Positions 22,943 through 36,000 of a stretch of 64,000 nucleotides of DNA are shown here, one piece after another. The DNA comes from Turritopsis dohrnii (taxonomy: Eukaryota > Cnidaria > Hydrozoa > Anthoathecata > Oceaniidae): positions 167,026-231,025 of the forward strand of contig BQMF02000585.1 of NCBI GenBank assembly GCA_027922465.2, read 5' to 3'. Position numbers and translations under genes: made by a program. The stretch's first letter is position 1, and every line of letters starts with the position of its first letter. A model generated the notes under the pieces. It was not told where the DNA came from, ran no database searches, and saw only the letters and a list, made by a program, of their open reading frames with translations.

Positions 22943-24104
22943 ACTGTATGCAAACTTAAAGCATAAATAAACGCACTATCACACAAGAAGACCTGTTTTT
23001 GTTTCATCCAGACTACGTGAGATCATAATGTTGACTATGGCGACATAAAAACAAAACTTTTCTTATGTTGTGTTAAATTTTGTATACAGCCTCTAATAAG
23101 ATTTTGTTTCCCCCGTGGTTTTGACAATAACAGTATATTATAAACAGCATTTCTTTTAAAAGCAAGAACCACAACATAAACAGCCTTACGGCTCCAGGCT
23201 CCTTCAAAGATATAGCTTAATCTTTTGGATAATTTATCACAATGTTGAATGACTCTGGGTAAGAAGTTGGACAATGTTTTCTATTTAGCTAACAATATTG
23301 AGGTGGCTTGCTTTAATTTCAAAACAATACTTTCTCCATCCAATAGACTTTTTATAAGATCAGTGTTTAAACAAAGGTTTTGCAGGCATTTGAAATGGTA
23401 TACACTCTTTTTTTTTTCTCTGTTCGTGACTTTTTAAGCGGAAATATTAATATATAATTTGTCTACTTCAACAGTTGAGTTACTTCTCACGTAATTAATA
23501 TTTACAACTTAAAACACCAGTCTATTCAATGGTGTGAATAGAAACTTGTTTTTAGAATTTTCTTTTTTCGCATATCTAATAAAGCAGACATTCTCTCACA
23601 CTACATACCGTTCTCCAACATTGAAGTGTTAAGAGGCAACACACATACATGAAAAAACTTAAGAAGAAAAACCCATGTTTATGTGCTGGTGAAACAGACA
23701 TGGAATAGGTACATTAACGATGGAAGATGCCAATGAAAGGTGAAGTGTTGTTCCAAGTTTTATAAACTTATGATGATATCAAATGTATTAGTTGACTTTA
23801 ATGGTATATGGAATCTTCTTCTTTCTGATACACCTATGGTCGGTAATGTTATATAGAATTTTTTGTATCAACAGCAAAGGAGTTGCGTGTGCTCAAAGGA
23901 ACTTGATAAAAATAGTATATCTAGATTTTCATTGAGAAGGTAAGGCAAAATCAGTGAACTGCACAGGGCTGAACGATGAGTGGATGCATCTCAAAAATCT
24001 ACATCTTTGTTAATGCAATGGAAATTCCCATCCCCTGAAAAAGAGTACTATCGAACTTGTGTTGTTTTGAAGGAAGATGATAATCAGAAATTCAGTGCCA
24101 TTAA
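22943..24104. other. Intergenic, nothing recognised
   Basis: No exon or repeat linked to other parts of the window was identified. A first exon of the potassium-channel gene could lie here but was not found. Confidence 0.35.
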
Positions 24105-24499
24105 GGGGCTGTTCATATGGAGGTGAGCTGGCCCGGTTAGCCGGGCTAGCTCACTTAGCAGAGATCTCACTGTCATTAAGAAATCTTTATAAAAATAAAT
24201 TGTGTTCATATGAAAAGCGGGCTGGCTCACTTAAGTGAGATCTCATTTCATTTGACCGGGATCTCACCTAGGTGAGATGAAATTTGTTCATATGAACAGA
24301 CCAGCCCGGCTTAGTGGGATAGATTTTAGACAAGTGCGCACGCGTCGAAATTCGAATTATTGTTTACGTGATGTAAACAACATTCTCCAGCCCGGTTAAG
24401 TGGGATGAGAAAAGCCATATGAACGCGGGGTGAATTTCATCTCATTCAAGTGAGCCAGTCCGGTTAACCGGGCCAGCTCACCTCCATATGAACAGCCCC
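24105..24499. mobile_element. PIF/Harbinger-like MITE, GGGGCTGTTCATATG ends
   Basis: It has perfect inverted ends GGGGCTGTTCATATGGAGGT and its complement, extended by GAGCTGGCCCGGTTA. TAA flanks both sides (24,102-24,104 and 24,500-24,502). Internally, GCCCGG, GAGATCTCA and GTTCATATGAA words repeat in alternating orientation. It is 395 bp with no frame. Confidence 0.85.
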
Positions 24500-24592
24500 T
24501 AAAGCAATTAAAAACATTTATGAAAATATTCTATAAGATTCTCACACAACTCGAACTCCCCCTCTCCCTAATTTTACGACCTTATTAATGTA

Positions 24593-24845
24593 AAGCTGGA
24601 TTTCCAATAGAAAAAACTGATACGCGTATCGTATTAAAATCTGACATCTGATTGGCTAGATTATTTGATCTTACGGTACGACACGTGAAAAGTTAAAACA
24701 AGTTGAACTTTTTTATAAGATACGCGTATCAAAAATTATCTAAACAAAAGAATAATTATAAATAATTATCTCAGCAACCAATCAACAAGCTCAATATGAT
24801 ACGTTACGATACGCGTATCATGTTTTTCTATTGGAAATCCAGCTT
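24593..24845. mobile_element. MITE with GATACGCGTATC palindromes upstream of the channel gene
   Basis: The inverted ends read AAGCTGGATTTCCAATAGAA and its complement, with one indel further in. The 12-base palindrome GATACGCGTATC occurs three times, once near each end and once centrally. It ends about 95 bases before the first ATG of the channel frame. The flanks (TTAATGTA, TAATGTTT) suggest a duplicated site, but not cleanly. Confidence 0.7.
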
Positions 24846-24940
24846 AATGTTTAAGATCTGTCAGACGAACAACCATACTCTAGTGATAATTCATTAATTA
24901 TGTTAATTATGTTAATTAATTTATGTTAATTAATTAATTT

Positions 24941-26308
24941 ATGTTAATTAATTATGTTAAACAAAGACATTGTTTTTTTTATAGCGAAAGTACTGATTAT
25001 GTGAATAAATATCTACGTGGTAATCGAATCAAAATAAATATTCGGGGAACATACTATGAAACGTACGAGTCAACCCTGGGTCGTTTTCCTAATACACTTC
25101 TTGGTGACGAAAACAAAAGAATGAATTTTTACGACCATGTAAATGAAATCTATCATTTTGATTGCAAAGTAGAACTTTTCGACGCCATATTGTTTTTTCA
25201 TCAAACTGGAATACTAGCACGCCCATCATTTTGCGGACAGAAAGAATTTCAAGACGCCCTCACATATTTTGGAATAACAAAACGAAAGCCGCCCCCAATC
25301 GCTCCTTATAATTTCCGAACTCGCCTATGGACGTTTCTAGAACAGCCCTATCAATCATCAAATTACGCCATGTATTTCGTCAACTTTTCATTTCTGGTCA
25401 TTCTGGCATCTGTGGCGTCGCTTTGCGTGGAAAGTGAAATAACCGGGAAAAAACCAATCTTACACCGCTTCAACTCAGTTTGGTTTTATTTAGAATGTTT
25501 TTATATAGCTTTCTTCTCTTTGGAATATGCTTGTCGCTTGTACAGTTCACCTTTGCGTTGGGAATTCATAAGGAGTGTCTTAGGAATTATAGATCTATGT
25601 GCCATTGCGCCATTTTATCTGGCTTTGTTATTAATTTCATTTGAAGAAGGTTCAGCGCTCCATTCAGTGTCGGTCATTCGAATTCTCAGATTAATACAGA
25701 TTCTGCGCATCATGAAATTGAGTAGATACAGTTCAGGATTACGAATTCTTGGCAAGTCTTTGCTTTGCTGCAAGGAACAGATTCTGTCTCTAATGGGTTT
25801 TTTCTTAATAGCAATAATCTTTTCAGCTAGTGTAGTTTACCTTCTTGAAGATATCAACGACACGGGGGAATTTCAAGACATACCGTCTGCAATGTGGTTT
25901 GCCGTTATTTCAATGACAACAGTCGGATATGGTGATACATATCCTAAAAGCGCCGTCGGCAAAATTGCAGCCACCATGTCGATATTCATCGGTACCGTAA
26001 TATTATTTCATTTGTTTCTACCCATATACTTAATGTACTTTTCGATTTTCTACACGAATGCTAAACTGGAAAACTCGGAGAAGAAAGAAAGACGCAAAGC
26101 GACGATATTGCAACAAGAAGAGCTCAATCGCAAAATCGCGGCAAAATTGAAAGTAACAGCGCTCATTGCTTTAGGGAAAGATGACTTAGAACTGGCTGTC
26201 GATTTAGATTCGCCTAACCACCTCCATAACAATGAGCAACGCGGCTCACTGATGTCGCCACTGACTGATGAAAAGAGACGTGGTTCTCGCTTATCTATCT
26301 ATATGTGA
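24941..26308 (+). CDS. Shaker-like voltage-gated potassium channel (Kv1-type)
   Basis: The frame encodes up to 455 residues. It has an N-terminal T1 tetramerisation domain (about 30-113, with FPNTLLGD at 49-56 and FDAILFFHQTG at 80-90) and six membrane segments: S1 143-163, S2 179-200, S3 210-233, S4 244-263, S5 281-303 and S6 340-370. Selectivity filter TTVGYGD spans 326-332. The Glu185, Phe192, Glu195 and Asp218 positions of the charge-transfer centre are kept. S4 carries R247, R250, Q253, R256, K259 and R262, so the third gating arginine of Shaker is Gln. The S6 Pro-Val-Pro is Phe-Leu-Pro (359-361), keeping only the second proline. The T1 lacks the zinc motif of Kv2-4, fitting Kv1. The first 14 codons come from TTAATTA-type simple sequence, and a strong acceptor-like tract (TTTTTTTTATAG) ends at 24,984. 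The real exon may therefore start at 24,985 with an unseen upstream exon. Confidence 0.9.
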   Translation: MLINYVKQRHCFFYSESTDYVNKYLRGNRIKINIRGTYYETYESTLGRFPNTLLGDENKRMNFYDHVNEIYHFDCKVELFDAILFFHQTGILARPSFCGQKEFQDALTYFGITKRKPPPIAPYNFRTRLWTFLEQPYQSSNYAMYFVNFSFLVILASVASLCVESEITGKKPILHRFNSVWFYLECFYIAFFSLEYACRLYSSPLRWEFIRSVLGIIDLCAIAPFYLALLLISFEEGSALHSVSVIRILRLIQILRIMKLSRYSSGLRILGKSLLCCKEQILSLMGFFLIAIIFSASVVYLLEDINDTGEFQDIPSAMWFAVISMTTVGYGDTYPKSAVGKIAATMSIFIGTVILFHLFLPIYLMYFSIFYTNAKLENSEKKERRKATILQQEELNRKIAAKLKVTALIALGKDDLELAVDLDSPNHLHNNEQRGSLMSPLTDEKRRGSRLSIYM

Positions 26309-27130
26309 TGCGCATGCGTATGTGACATTACACATTTCAATGTTAATGCAAATATTTTGTCAATATCAACATTGAACAGTCGAACCTCGTTATCGTGATC
26401 TCGCAAGGCGAACATTTCGGGATTAGAAGACGAGGCAATAAAAGCGAGACAAAGCAGGATAGTGGAAAAATTCTGGAAAGGTCATTCTGGTTTTTATAGA
26501 AGTTTTGAAGAAACTCTCCATAAATTTACAAAGTTTTATACGTGGTAGTTGTTCGACGATTGATTTGTAGAAATATTGAGATATTGGTCAGGTTTCTCTT
26601 ATTTTCAATTAGAGGTGAATAAACACAATGGTAGTAATGAAGATCAGGAAGATGTTCGAAAGTATCGGGAAGATGTTCTTGAAGTATCGGGAAGATATTT
26701 TGAAGTATCGGGAAGATATTTTGAAGTAGATATATTACTTTATTGAGTGCAAAATAAATAATGAAATAAGTTATGCAAGAAAGACTTATACTCCAAAAGC
26801 AACTGGGACCTAACACGAATAAAACGGTCTGCTGCTCACAAAAGCCGGTGTAAACCTTGTTTGGTTTATCGAGTTTATAAACAACCTTTGCCTCGTTCTT
26901 TCAAACTCTATTTTATGATTTTCACCGAATAGTTTGATAGTGTAGAGTCTTGTTCTCAAAAATGCAAGTTCCAATCGCTTTTAAAGAGATAAATATTCCA
27001 ATGAATATAAATAAATAAATCCCTGGGTGACAACACTCACGCCCATGAATATCCATAAAAGAAATGCCTGCATGTAAACATGACCCGTTGTCATGACAAT
27101 TCTACACCACCTACGTCACCAAGCAAATAA
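26309..27130. other. Intergenic between convergent channel and LRRC49 genes
   Basis: It contains a fragment with CAGTCGAACCTCGTTATCG (26,380 on), resembling a pogo-like end without partner, the tandem repeat at 26,641-26,727, and a short ATAAATAAATAAAT run near 27,010. No gene was seen. Confidence 0.45.
26641..26727 (+). repeat. Short tandem repeat, ~21-24-bp unit
   Basis: There are four degenerate copies of GAAGTATCGGGAAGATATTTT. The hydrophobic minus-strand frame crossing it (26,526-26,816) is a repeat artefact. Confidence 0.75.
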
Positions 27131-30100
27131 TCACATGGTAACATTGACACTTTTTTTGATTTTGTCTAACGACTTTTCGCAATATTCTTCACCCATTGAA
27201 ATTTGTTTAATATACTTGGCCATAATGTCAGAAAACAACTGCGGTAACACATTGTCCAATAGTTCCTTTTTACGATCTGTCGCGATGGCTGTGTGTAAGA
27301 TTTCATGAATATAGTCGACAGCAAACGTATGATGTTCTTCTAACTGCTGAAACGAAAGTTGAAAAGAATTCAAAATCGTCTAATCAAGAATAGTGTCTTA
27401 TAAGATAACATTAAAGATGATGATCACAAGGTTGAGAAAAAAGTGTGTCAGCAGTTTTCTTGTGAGATAATCTCCACGAAAGGCCAATCATTTTTCAATT
27501 TCGGCGCGCATTAGCGTATGAAATTTTTTGGTTTACGCATTCTATCTTTGTAACAGTTTCTCGCCGTTTTCGGAAAGCCAGTTCGGATTTCGGATTGTTT
27601 GTTTTCAGTATAAATGCGGAAAGGTCATTATTAATATTATTTCATAAAAATATTAACTTTTTTATGCTTTTTTATACTTTTGGAAGTTCTTTGCTGATTT
27701 CGAATTTGACAATGATTTTGGAAGATTTGACCTGAATGAAATTTTGCACGGCTCACATTGGAAAGGTGCTGATTTCGAATTTGATAGTCATTATGTCTGA
27801 AATTGGGCAATTTGGTCCAAACACAGTAATGTAACAGAAGAATAACTAGTTCATAAATAGAATGACTTTCGATCTTTAGGTACTGTTTACACTGACTTAA
27901 TTATGAATGTTCTCATTGGTAATGGTATCTTACATATTGCACTATTCGTGAAAGTTTTCAATGTTTTACAGTCCATAAATGCAAGTCAACTGATTTGATT
28001 ACTCATTTATTTGGCTCATAAAGAATAACTTAAATGACGAAAAATACGTGGGCGCAATCGTGGTAGATTGTGAATGTGCGGGTGGAATGAGAAGAGGCGT
28101 TAGGCGTTAAATTCGTACAGGAGGTATGGGGAGAAATTTGCTTGCTTTACATAATAAAAGATAAATCAATGAAACAAATCACAGAAGCAAAAATTGTCAC
28201 TTACTTGTCGTTTGTGTTTGGAAATGTAACATAAGGCTGGTCCGTGTTCACTACTCGATCTAACAAGAGGAAGTACAGTAGAACCTTCAATATTCGAAAG
28301 CCCTTTAACTTGAAGTAACATCAAGGTCCCTCCTTCACCTGTCAATCATTTGTAATTCTATTTCGTAATTCGAACTCTCCATATATATATCGAATAATTT
28401 TCTGGAAGGAGTATCCCAGTGGCCAAAATCGTCAAAAAACCACTGCGATGAAGAGCATTTTTATTGACATACCTTATCGGTTAAAATTTCGTCGGTGAAA
28501 AGTTTTCGTCGGTTATAAAATTTCGCCGGTAAAAAGTGACGAATTTTTTCTGAAATTTCGTCACTTTTAACCGACGAAAAGTTTTAACCCCCTTTCATAA
28601 GGAAACAGCTTTTTAGTTTTTTTACTTATATTTGACAAAACAAATGCTAATCAATAGTAATACAAGTGTTTTTTCTTCATTTTCAAGACATTCTTCGCTT
28701 TCTTCTTCCTCTTCTAGTACTTCAGTACTAGTACTTCCTATTTCAAGGTCAATTTCAAAATCACTCTCGTCATTTTTCTTATCTTTCCTCCTATTACCTT
28801 CATTTTATGGCTTCAAATATGACTTTAAAAGGGTCTATCGGGATAATGTATTTGGGATAACGTATTTGTAAAGGTGGATTTACACTAAGTACACTAAGTA
28901 AAAAGCGGCTATTTGTATTTCCGCGGAAAGGTAGGAACGAATTTAAGTTCAATGTCAGTCGCAGATTGTTCCGCTAACCAATCAAGTCACTTTATCTGAG
29001 ATCACGTAACAGAAAAATATGTTCCACACAGATTATTACACCTAGTGTAAACACAGCTTAATATGAGAAGGATAAAGGCCGGAGTAAACCAGTCCAACAT
29101 TTCATCCATTATCACATTCATTTATTCACATATACGGCTTCCCGAATACACGGATAACACAACAAAACACACATAAAGAAAAAGTACTTTCCAATGAATG
29201 TTTACGTAACACGCGAATTACGAAGTGTTACGAACAAGTAACTAGTAAATACTTACGACGGTATAGGCAATAATTTCAATCGTGTGGACGGGACTTTATC
29301 GGTAATCGAAGCAGACACATCTCCAAATATTTTCTTGGCGTGATCAACATCTGCACCTTTTATCTAAGAAAAAATAACGATCACTTTACTTCACGTTGAA
29401 GTTTCGAATATATCCAAATGTATAAGTGTTTGAAGCAACATTGCGGTCAGTGCTCTGTTATTTCTGTCCGGTTTAAGAAAGCGTACGTAATCCCTTAAGA
29501 AGGTTTTAATCACGAGAAAACATGACCGGTCTCGTAGGAAAACACGACCGGATCTCGTAGGAAAACACGACTGGATCTCGTAGGAAAAGCACACTGAGTG
29601 AACAGTCTGTAAGATGGAGGCCACACTACTAATTGATTTAAAAAGACTGTATGCACCACATGTGTTAGAAGCAGTGTTGTATTGTTGTTTCTTTCTCACA
29701 CACAGTTTATGGGACAGGATTCAAACATTAGAATTTACGGTTTAAACCTTGTGAAATGTGTCTGGGTTAGTGAGGGTAAGGTTCGGGTTTAGCCTCATTT
29801 GTTCAAAATGTTTTAATGTAATGTTTGAATCCTGTCACGTGAACATACTCTTTCAATATAGTCTGCAGGTGTTATCGATTCTAACCTCTTCTCCATTGAG
29901 TGAACGCAAGTTCAAATGAACCAATCTGAACAGCGCGTACGCCCTCCACCACATGAGTCCTGTAACTGGGTTTCCTTCCTCTGTAATGTACAAATGATCG
30001 AGTTGTTTCAGCACCGCGAAGGCGTTTATATCGTTCAAACAAGAAATATTGGTCGCTTCAAATTTTAACTCCTAAAACGCATAACGAGAAAAATCTTGTT

Positions 30101-32978
30101 TTTTTTTTCGTTCTTGGTAATAGCCTGTATTCTATATAGCCTAAAGCTTGTGGTCGGAATATAATTAAACGAATACTGGAATATTTCAACAAAAGTGTAA
30201 AAGAGCAAGAAGTTAACCTATCCCAGCCGGCACATTGGTTAAAAACCTCTGTGAAGGAGTGCACTTCTATAGAAATATATATACAATCTGAATGAAAACG
30301 CTCTTCGTCGTAGTGACGATTTTGTCCACTGGGAAGTTAACGCTTTTTAGTAATAGCAAACTCCTCCTTCCGTACTCTGTAAAATGTTACGTACCGAAAT
30401 ACTGGGAAATCGAGAATTCAATTTGGCTAAATGAGGCACAACAGCGTCAAAAGTAATATATCTGAAAACGATGGTCGTTATATGATTGCTTTGCTCGCCC
30501 CAGTTCTTCTCCAGGGCATTCAGTGATTCCGGTCCATACAGATACAAAATGTCATTATCCAATTCGGCTAAATGGCATGCACTAAAGTCGGTCAAGTCAT
30601 TTCGTCTAAAGGAAATTCATTGGAATCGAATGCCTGTGCTTCTTTTCCATTTTGAAAGAAAAGGGAATCAATACATCAATATCATACATCAATACATTTT
30701 TTGACAATACAGTTTTTGTAAGGGAAAAAAGCATTTTTTATAACGATAATGGACTATTACACTGATTCTGCAGCCTTCTGGGAGGGAATCTTCACGAAAA
30801 AGCCAATCATCTGATCTCGTTTATTTATAATTTTGATATGAGCTAGCTGCCCATTTCATTTTTTATTGACATTGGCATACAGTGAACAAAATGGTCAAAA
30901 AGTCACTGCGATGAAGAACGCTTTTATTGAATATAGAAATTTTATATTTCTATAGAAATGCACTCCTTCGCAGTGATTTTTCAGCAAATTTGCCTGTTGG
31001 GAACAGTTCATTATCTTTAAAAAGACACAATAACATTATTTACAAGAGACTTGGAGGTCTTTGAGACTTGTGCAGGTCTTCAGTGTCATCATTTTCGTAA
31101 CTGCTACTAAAATATAAGATCTGTTTATAAAGGAAAGACAGGTTCTTCTTTTTTCGTAATTACCACGTGATCATTATCGTGGTTGTAGAGCTTAGCTTAC
31201 GCGTTTCTTCACCGATTTATTCATTTATTTATTTATTTTTTGAGGAAAACTCAAAAGTCACACCCACTATGACAACCAAAGGACTAGATTGCAATCGCTA
31301 GTTCTAACCTCCACCTTGCATACGTAGCTAATTTTTGATATAGCTTGAAGAGGGAGGTGAAGAATATTCACCTTGTGGAATCAGTCTCCTTCTTTACTTT
31401 AGTTTTTTCAATCCATTGTCTTTGAGCATTATTTATGGCCAAACGTCTTTTTTCCTAAATAACAAAAAAAAACACAGGTGAACACATATAAACGCCATTT
31501 CATGGTTCAACTATTTGGCAAAATTTCAGAAATATCAGAAATATATATTGTTTTCTGCGATTTTCTTCTTTTGGAGTTTTCGATGTGTTAGTAAATGAAA
31601 TCTGAGAGACTCCAACCTCGAACCCAGGGTCTCCTGCCTTTTCGATATACGGATAAGGCAAGAGACCCTGGGTTCGAGGTTGGAGAGACTCATATAAATA
31701 ATCTTTGTAACTCGTAATTTTGTAATTTGAAAGTTGGGACAAAAATCGAAAAAAGACGAAAGTCTTGTTCCGAAAAAAAACTGCAAAAAAAAGTTCCGTG
31801 AAGAATTAGGGACAAGTAGGCTTTCCATAGAACTAATAAAAAAACTGTACATCAAATATTTAGCTAACCATATCTGCTGGCTTTATTTAAGAAAAATCAC
31901 TTACTTTTATAGATGACAAACGTTCCAATTCCTTCTTGCGTTCTTGTTCTTTTCGCGCCATCACATAAGCAATACGCTTTTCCTCTTCCTAATAAAAAAA
32001 ATCAACTTCCACATTATTCAAAGTGATTTCAAAATGGCCATGTGCATCAAAAACCCTACTAGCTATCTCAAATTGTATAGTGCTGCAGAGTTATTTAGTA
32101 GCATAACTGAACACTAAGAGAAAATTAGCCCAGCGTGCAAAATCATCCAAAAATCACTGCAATGAAGAGCATTTTTATTGAAATAGTGTGTGTATTATGG
32201 AAATGCACTCCTACGCAGTAGGTTCAACAAATTTGCTCGCTGTGAAGAAGCAATGGAAATGTGAAATGACAATCCGTGAGAAAGAAAACTATAGTGTAAA
32301 CAGGGCCTATGAAGAATGGAGTAACACTTAAAGAATTCATTTGTTCCTATCAGAAAATATTTTCTTTTCACTTTGAATTTTCCTGATAGAACACTTACTG
32401 TAACTCGTTTCATATCCATCTGCTTCAAAGATACTATATTTTGCAAAATTATTTGTTTGTAATTTGCAGAACTCGCAATTGGATTCCCATCCAATGACAC
32501 TTCAATCAGCTGAGAACATCCACATAAGCAATTCACATCCTCAAAACTAAAAGAAAGACGAGAGTAAGAAAAAAGTAATTTGAAAGAATATAAAAAGCTC
32601 TCATTAAACATACAATAGTATGGTAACAGTATAAAATACACCTTTTAATGTCATTGAAACTTAAGAAAAGTCTTTGTAAAGAAGGTAACTTGTCCATATC
32701 ATGCTAGAAAAAACAAAACAAAACAAAATGGCTTTCAATTAATTGAAGCTGACTTTCATACCAAACGAAAAATTATTGTGAATGAGATTCTAAATCTTCA
32801 CGACAAAATACTGAAGAATTTTTATGAACGATTTTAATTTAGAGACACACTCTTTAAAGTATCATCACTGCATAATTGACATATTACAAATTTTTGTCAA
32901 AGATCAAGCTTAAAGACAATCAACTGTTACAAATAGAACTGAGGGTTGCAGTGAGGTCTTATTATTATTATTATTATT

Positions 32979-33020
<42 letters not shown>

Positions 33021-36000
33021 ATTAGGTATCGTTTTACGTGGCTGGTCACACTCAGTTGCTATTGCGTCTGTTTTCCAGGTGGAGCCACGGCTTAGATTGG
33101 AAGCTCCGACAGTATTTGACACTCATGAGTGACTGTACTCTCCTGGTTGACCTCCTGCAACACCCAATGTATCGTCTACCCAATTTCCCTCACATGGCAT
33201 GGGTCGACCCGGCACTGTGGTACATTCACTCACGCATAGCAACCAAAATAGGAAACTGTCATTAGAACAATGAGCATGGCAACACCCATGGCAACACAGA
33301 ACAATGAGAAATAGGTATGGCATGAACATTTAACTTCCATTAAAATGGCAAACAAACGAGCTAAAATGATGATTGACTTCTCAGGAGCTTCCCTCGTAGA
33401 AAACTGCTAATTCAGTTTTCTTATGACCTTTAAATGATTTATTATCCTTGATAACAATCACCTTAGGTGTAAAAATAACAACAGGCTTTTCTGTGGGTGC
33501 CTGATGATTCAGTTCCAAATAATAAAAAAATGAATGATTGAAAGATTTCTTGGTAATACAGCAATCCAATCAACACAAAATTTTTCAAAACAGTATGCCA
33601 GGTAATGACAATCTGTTTCAATGCATAATTTTCTTTTACATTTTCATCTTATGGGCCCTCCCTTGAGGTTGTTTTTAACTTAGTATTACAAGTTTTCAAC
33701 TTTTGTAAGTAAGAGACAACATTTAATACAACGTTATCATTAGAACAAAAATGGATAAATCTCTCTCTAGTTCATGATTCACTAATTTTTAACCAGTAGA
33801 AATGTTTCATTCCAAATAATAAACAGTTTATTTATTTATCAAATATATTTTAAAAGGACACTAGCATACAATACAATACATAAAAACAAATAAAAACAGA
33901 TAACTGTTCGGCCTTCCTCTTCTAACATATGACTCAACATACTATATTTGATACAAAGCATGGTGAGAATCAGTGATCAGTGAAGTCTGTCCTCTATAGA
34001 CAGATTCATAAACAGAGAAAAATTTGACTTCAACTAAGACTACAATGATGGAAACAGCTAGAACTGATTCTGTCATCCAAAAATCACTTTGATGAAGAGC
34101 ATTTTTATTGAAAGTGTGTATATTTCTATGGAAATGCACTCCTGCGCAGTGATTAGTTTCCGTCAGTTTATAAATAGTAAGACTTACAATAGTGTGAATG
34201 TAATTTCTCCGAAGATTCAACTCAGATAGCGAGTCCAAACCAGTCAGATTTCGAACAACAGTAAGCTCATTTCCCGCTAAGTTAAGAACGCGCAAATGAC
34301 GGAGATGTGATAGATTTTCAATTACTGTTATCTATAAATGAGCGATGATAAACTGTTCATTTGACAATTTTTTGGAAAATTTTATTTTCTTCATTGGCAG
34401 TTAAATAAAAATATATTCAAACCTTGTTACCATGGAGATCAAGTACATCTAACAAGGCAACTTCCTGCAGATTATTTATTTTGCGTATTCTAAAACAGAT
34501 TTTTAAAAGTGTGAGCCATCTTTACCATCGTTGTATGGATGAGCAATATTCTAATATTAGTTACTTATTTTTGCCGAGCATCAAAACGCGAAGTGCTTTC
34601 AAAGACGATAAACCAGAAATTTCTTCCAATTGATTGTCGTAGAAATCAAGAAAGATTAATTTCTTTAACATGGAAAGATGTTGAATTTTACGTATGGAAT
34701 TGTGTTGGAAATTCAACAGTCGTAGATTCTCTTCATCTTCTAGTATTGGGCAAACTTGGAGTTTACGTCTAATAAAGAAACAAAAACTTCAACAGGTTTC
34801 AAAAAAGCACTGCAATGAAGAATGTTTTTATTGAAATAGTGTGTGTATTTCTATAGAAATGCACTCCTTTGCAGTGATTTTTCAGTCGTAGATTCAACAG
34901 GTTAACCCTTACTAAAATTATCCTAAGAAAAGTTGCATAATCTTAACGCCCCTTCCTACAGAACTTCAATTGGAAACTGTTAAAACTTTGATTAAGGATC
35001 CAATCAATTCCTGTGATAAACAAAAACCATTGTGTCAATTATTGATTGATTTTTTTACACCCCAAACCATATACCTGTCTAAATTTAACTTATCAGGATT
35101 ATTTTGGCGTTCATCTTCCAGTCTGTAAATTATAGGAATGCCTGGAGCTGACGATGATTCAGCAAAGATGACATGATCACCTAAACAAAATGATCTCACA
35201 GAGTAAAAGTACACATCATCAAAACTGTACATATCATCAAAACTGCACACATCATCAAAACACATCCTTGCATTACTGTCTGTAAATAAATCTGCCTGTA
35301 CAATTCATAAATATACCTGGTAAACAAACTTGTGTTTTATGAATCTTGTTACTATCTCTCAATTTAGCAGGCTTCTTCTCCAAATCAGTAGAGTCAAAGG
35401 GCGATTTTGCAATAGTATGTGTTGTCTGCATTGACTGCTTCTGTTTCGAAGATGCAAGGGCATATGATGACCCATAAGAAGGTACTCGAGTTGACTGATG
35501 TGATGTGAAGTACCCTTCAAAAATATACAAAATGATATTTGACAATCATTTTTAGATATTTTTTTTCAGAAAAAAGAATGCTAGATTCAAGCACAGAATT
35601 AACTTTAAATTTGTTCCATATGAATTTGACAAGGATCAACCCAACACAGAAATAAAAGAATAGTCGTGTGTGTTAGGTCTTGTTGCAGATTGCAATAACA
35701 TCAAAAATTATCAGAAACATTGAATGGGGAAAAATTTTGAAAACAATCAATTACTCGATGTTGGAAAGACCTTTGCAAACAAATAAACCTTTCTGGCATG
35801 ATAATGTAAAGGTCTGGTTACACATCTCAGCTAGATATCTGGCCTCGTCAACATAAAAAAAATATGAATGAGATGAGACCATGAATGAGATTTACCTTTA
35901 CTTGATCCTGGTCTCTCCTTCCATTTCTGATTTTGATGTTTGGTAAGATTTTGAGTATGATTACCAAAAACATTCGATAAACTATATGTCGTCGGATACA

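Noticed and set aside
26526..26816. Minus-strand 96-residue frame with LQNIFPI repeats
   Set aside because: Generated by the 21-24-bp tandem repeat.
32910..33122. Minus-strand frame with a long Asn run
   Set aside because: Translation of the ATT/GTT microsatellite inside an LRRC49 intron.
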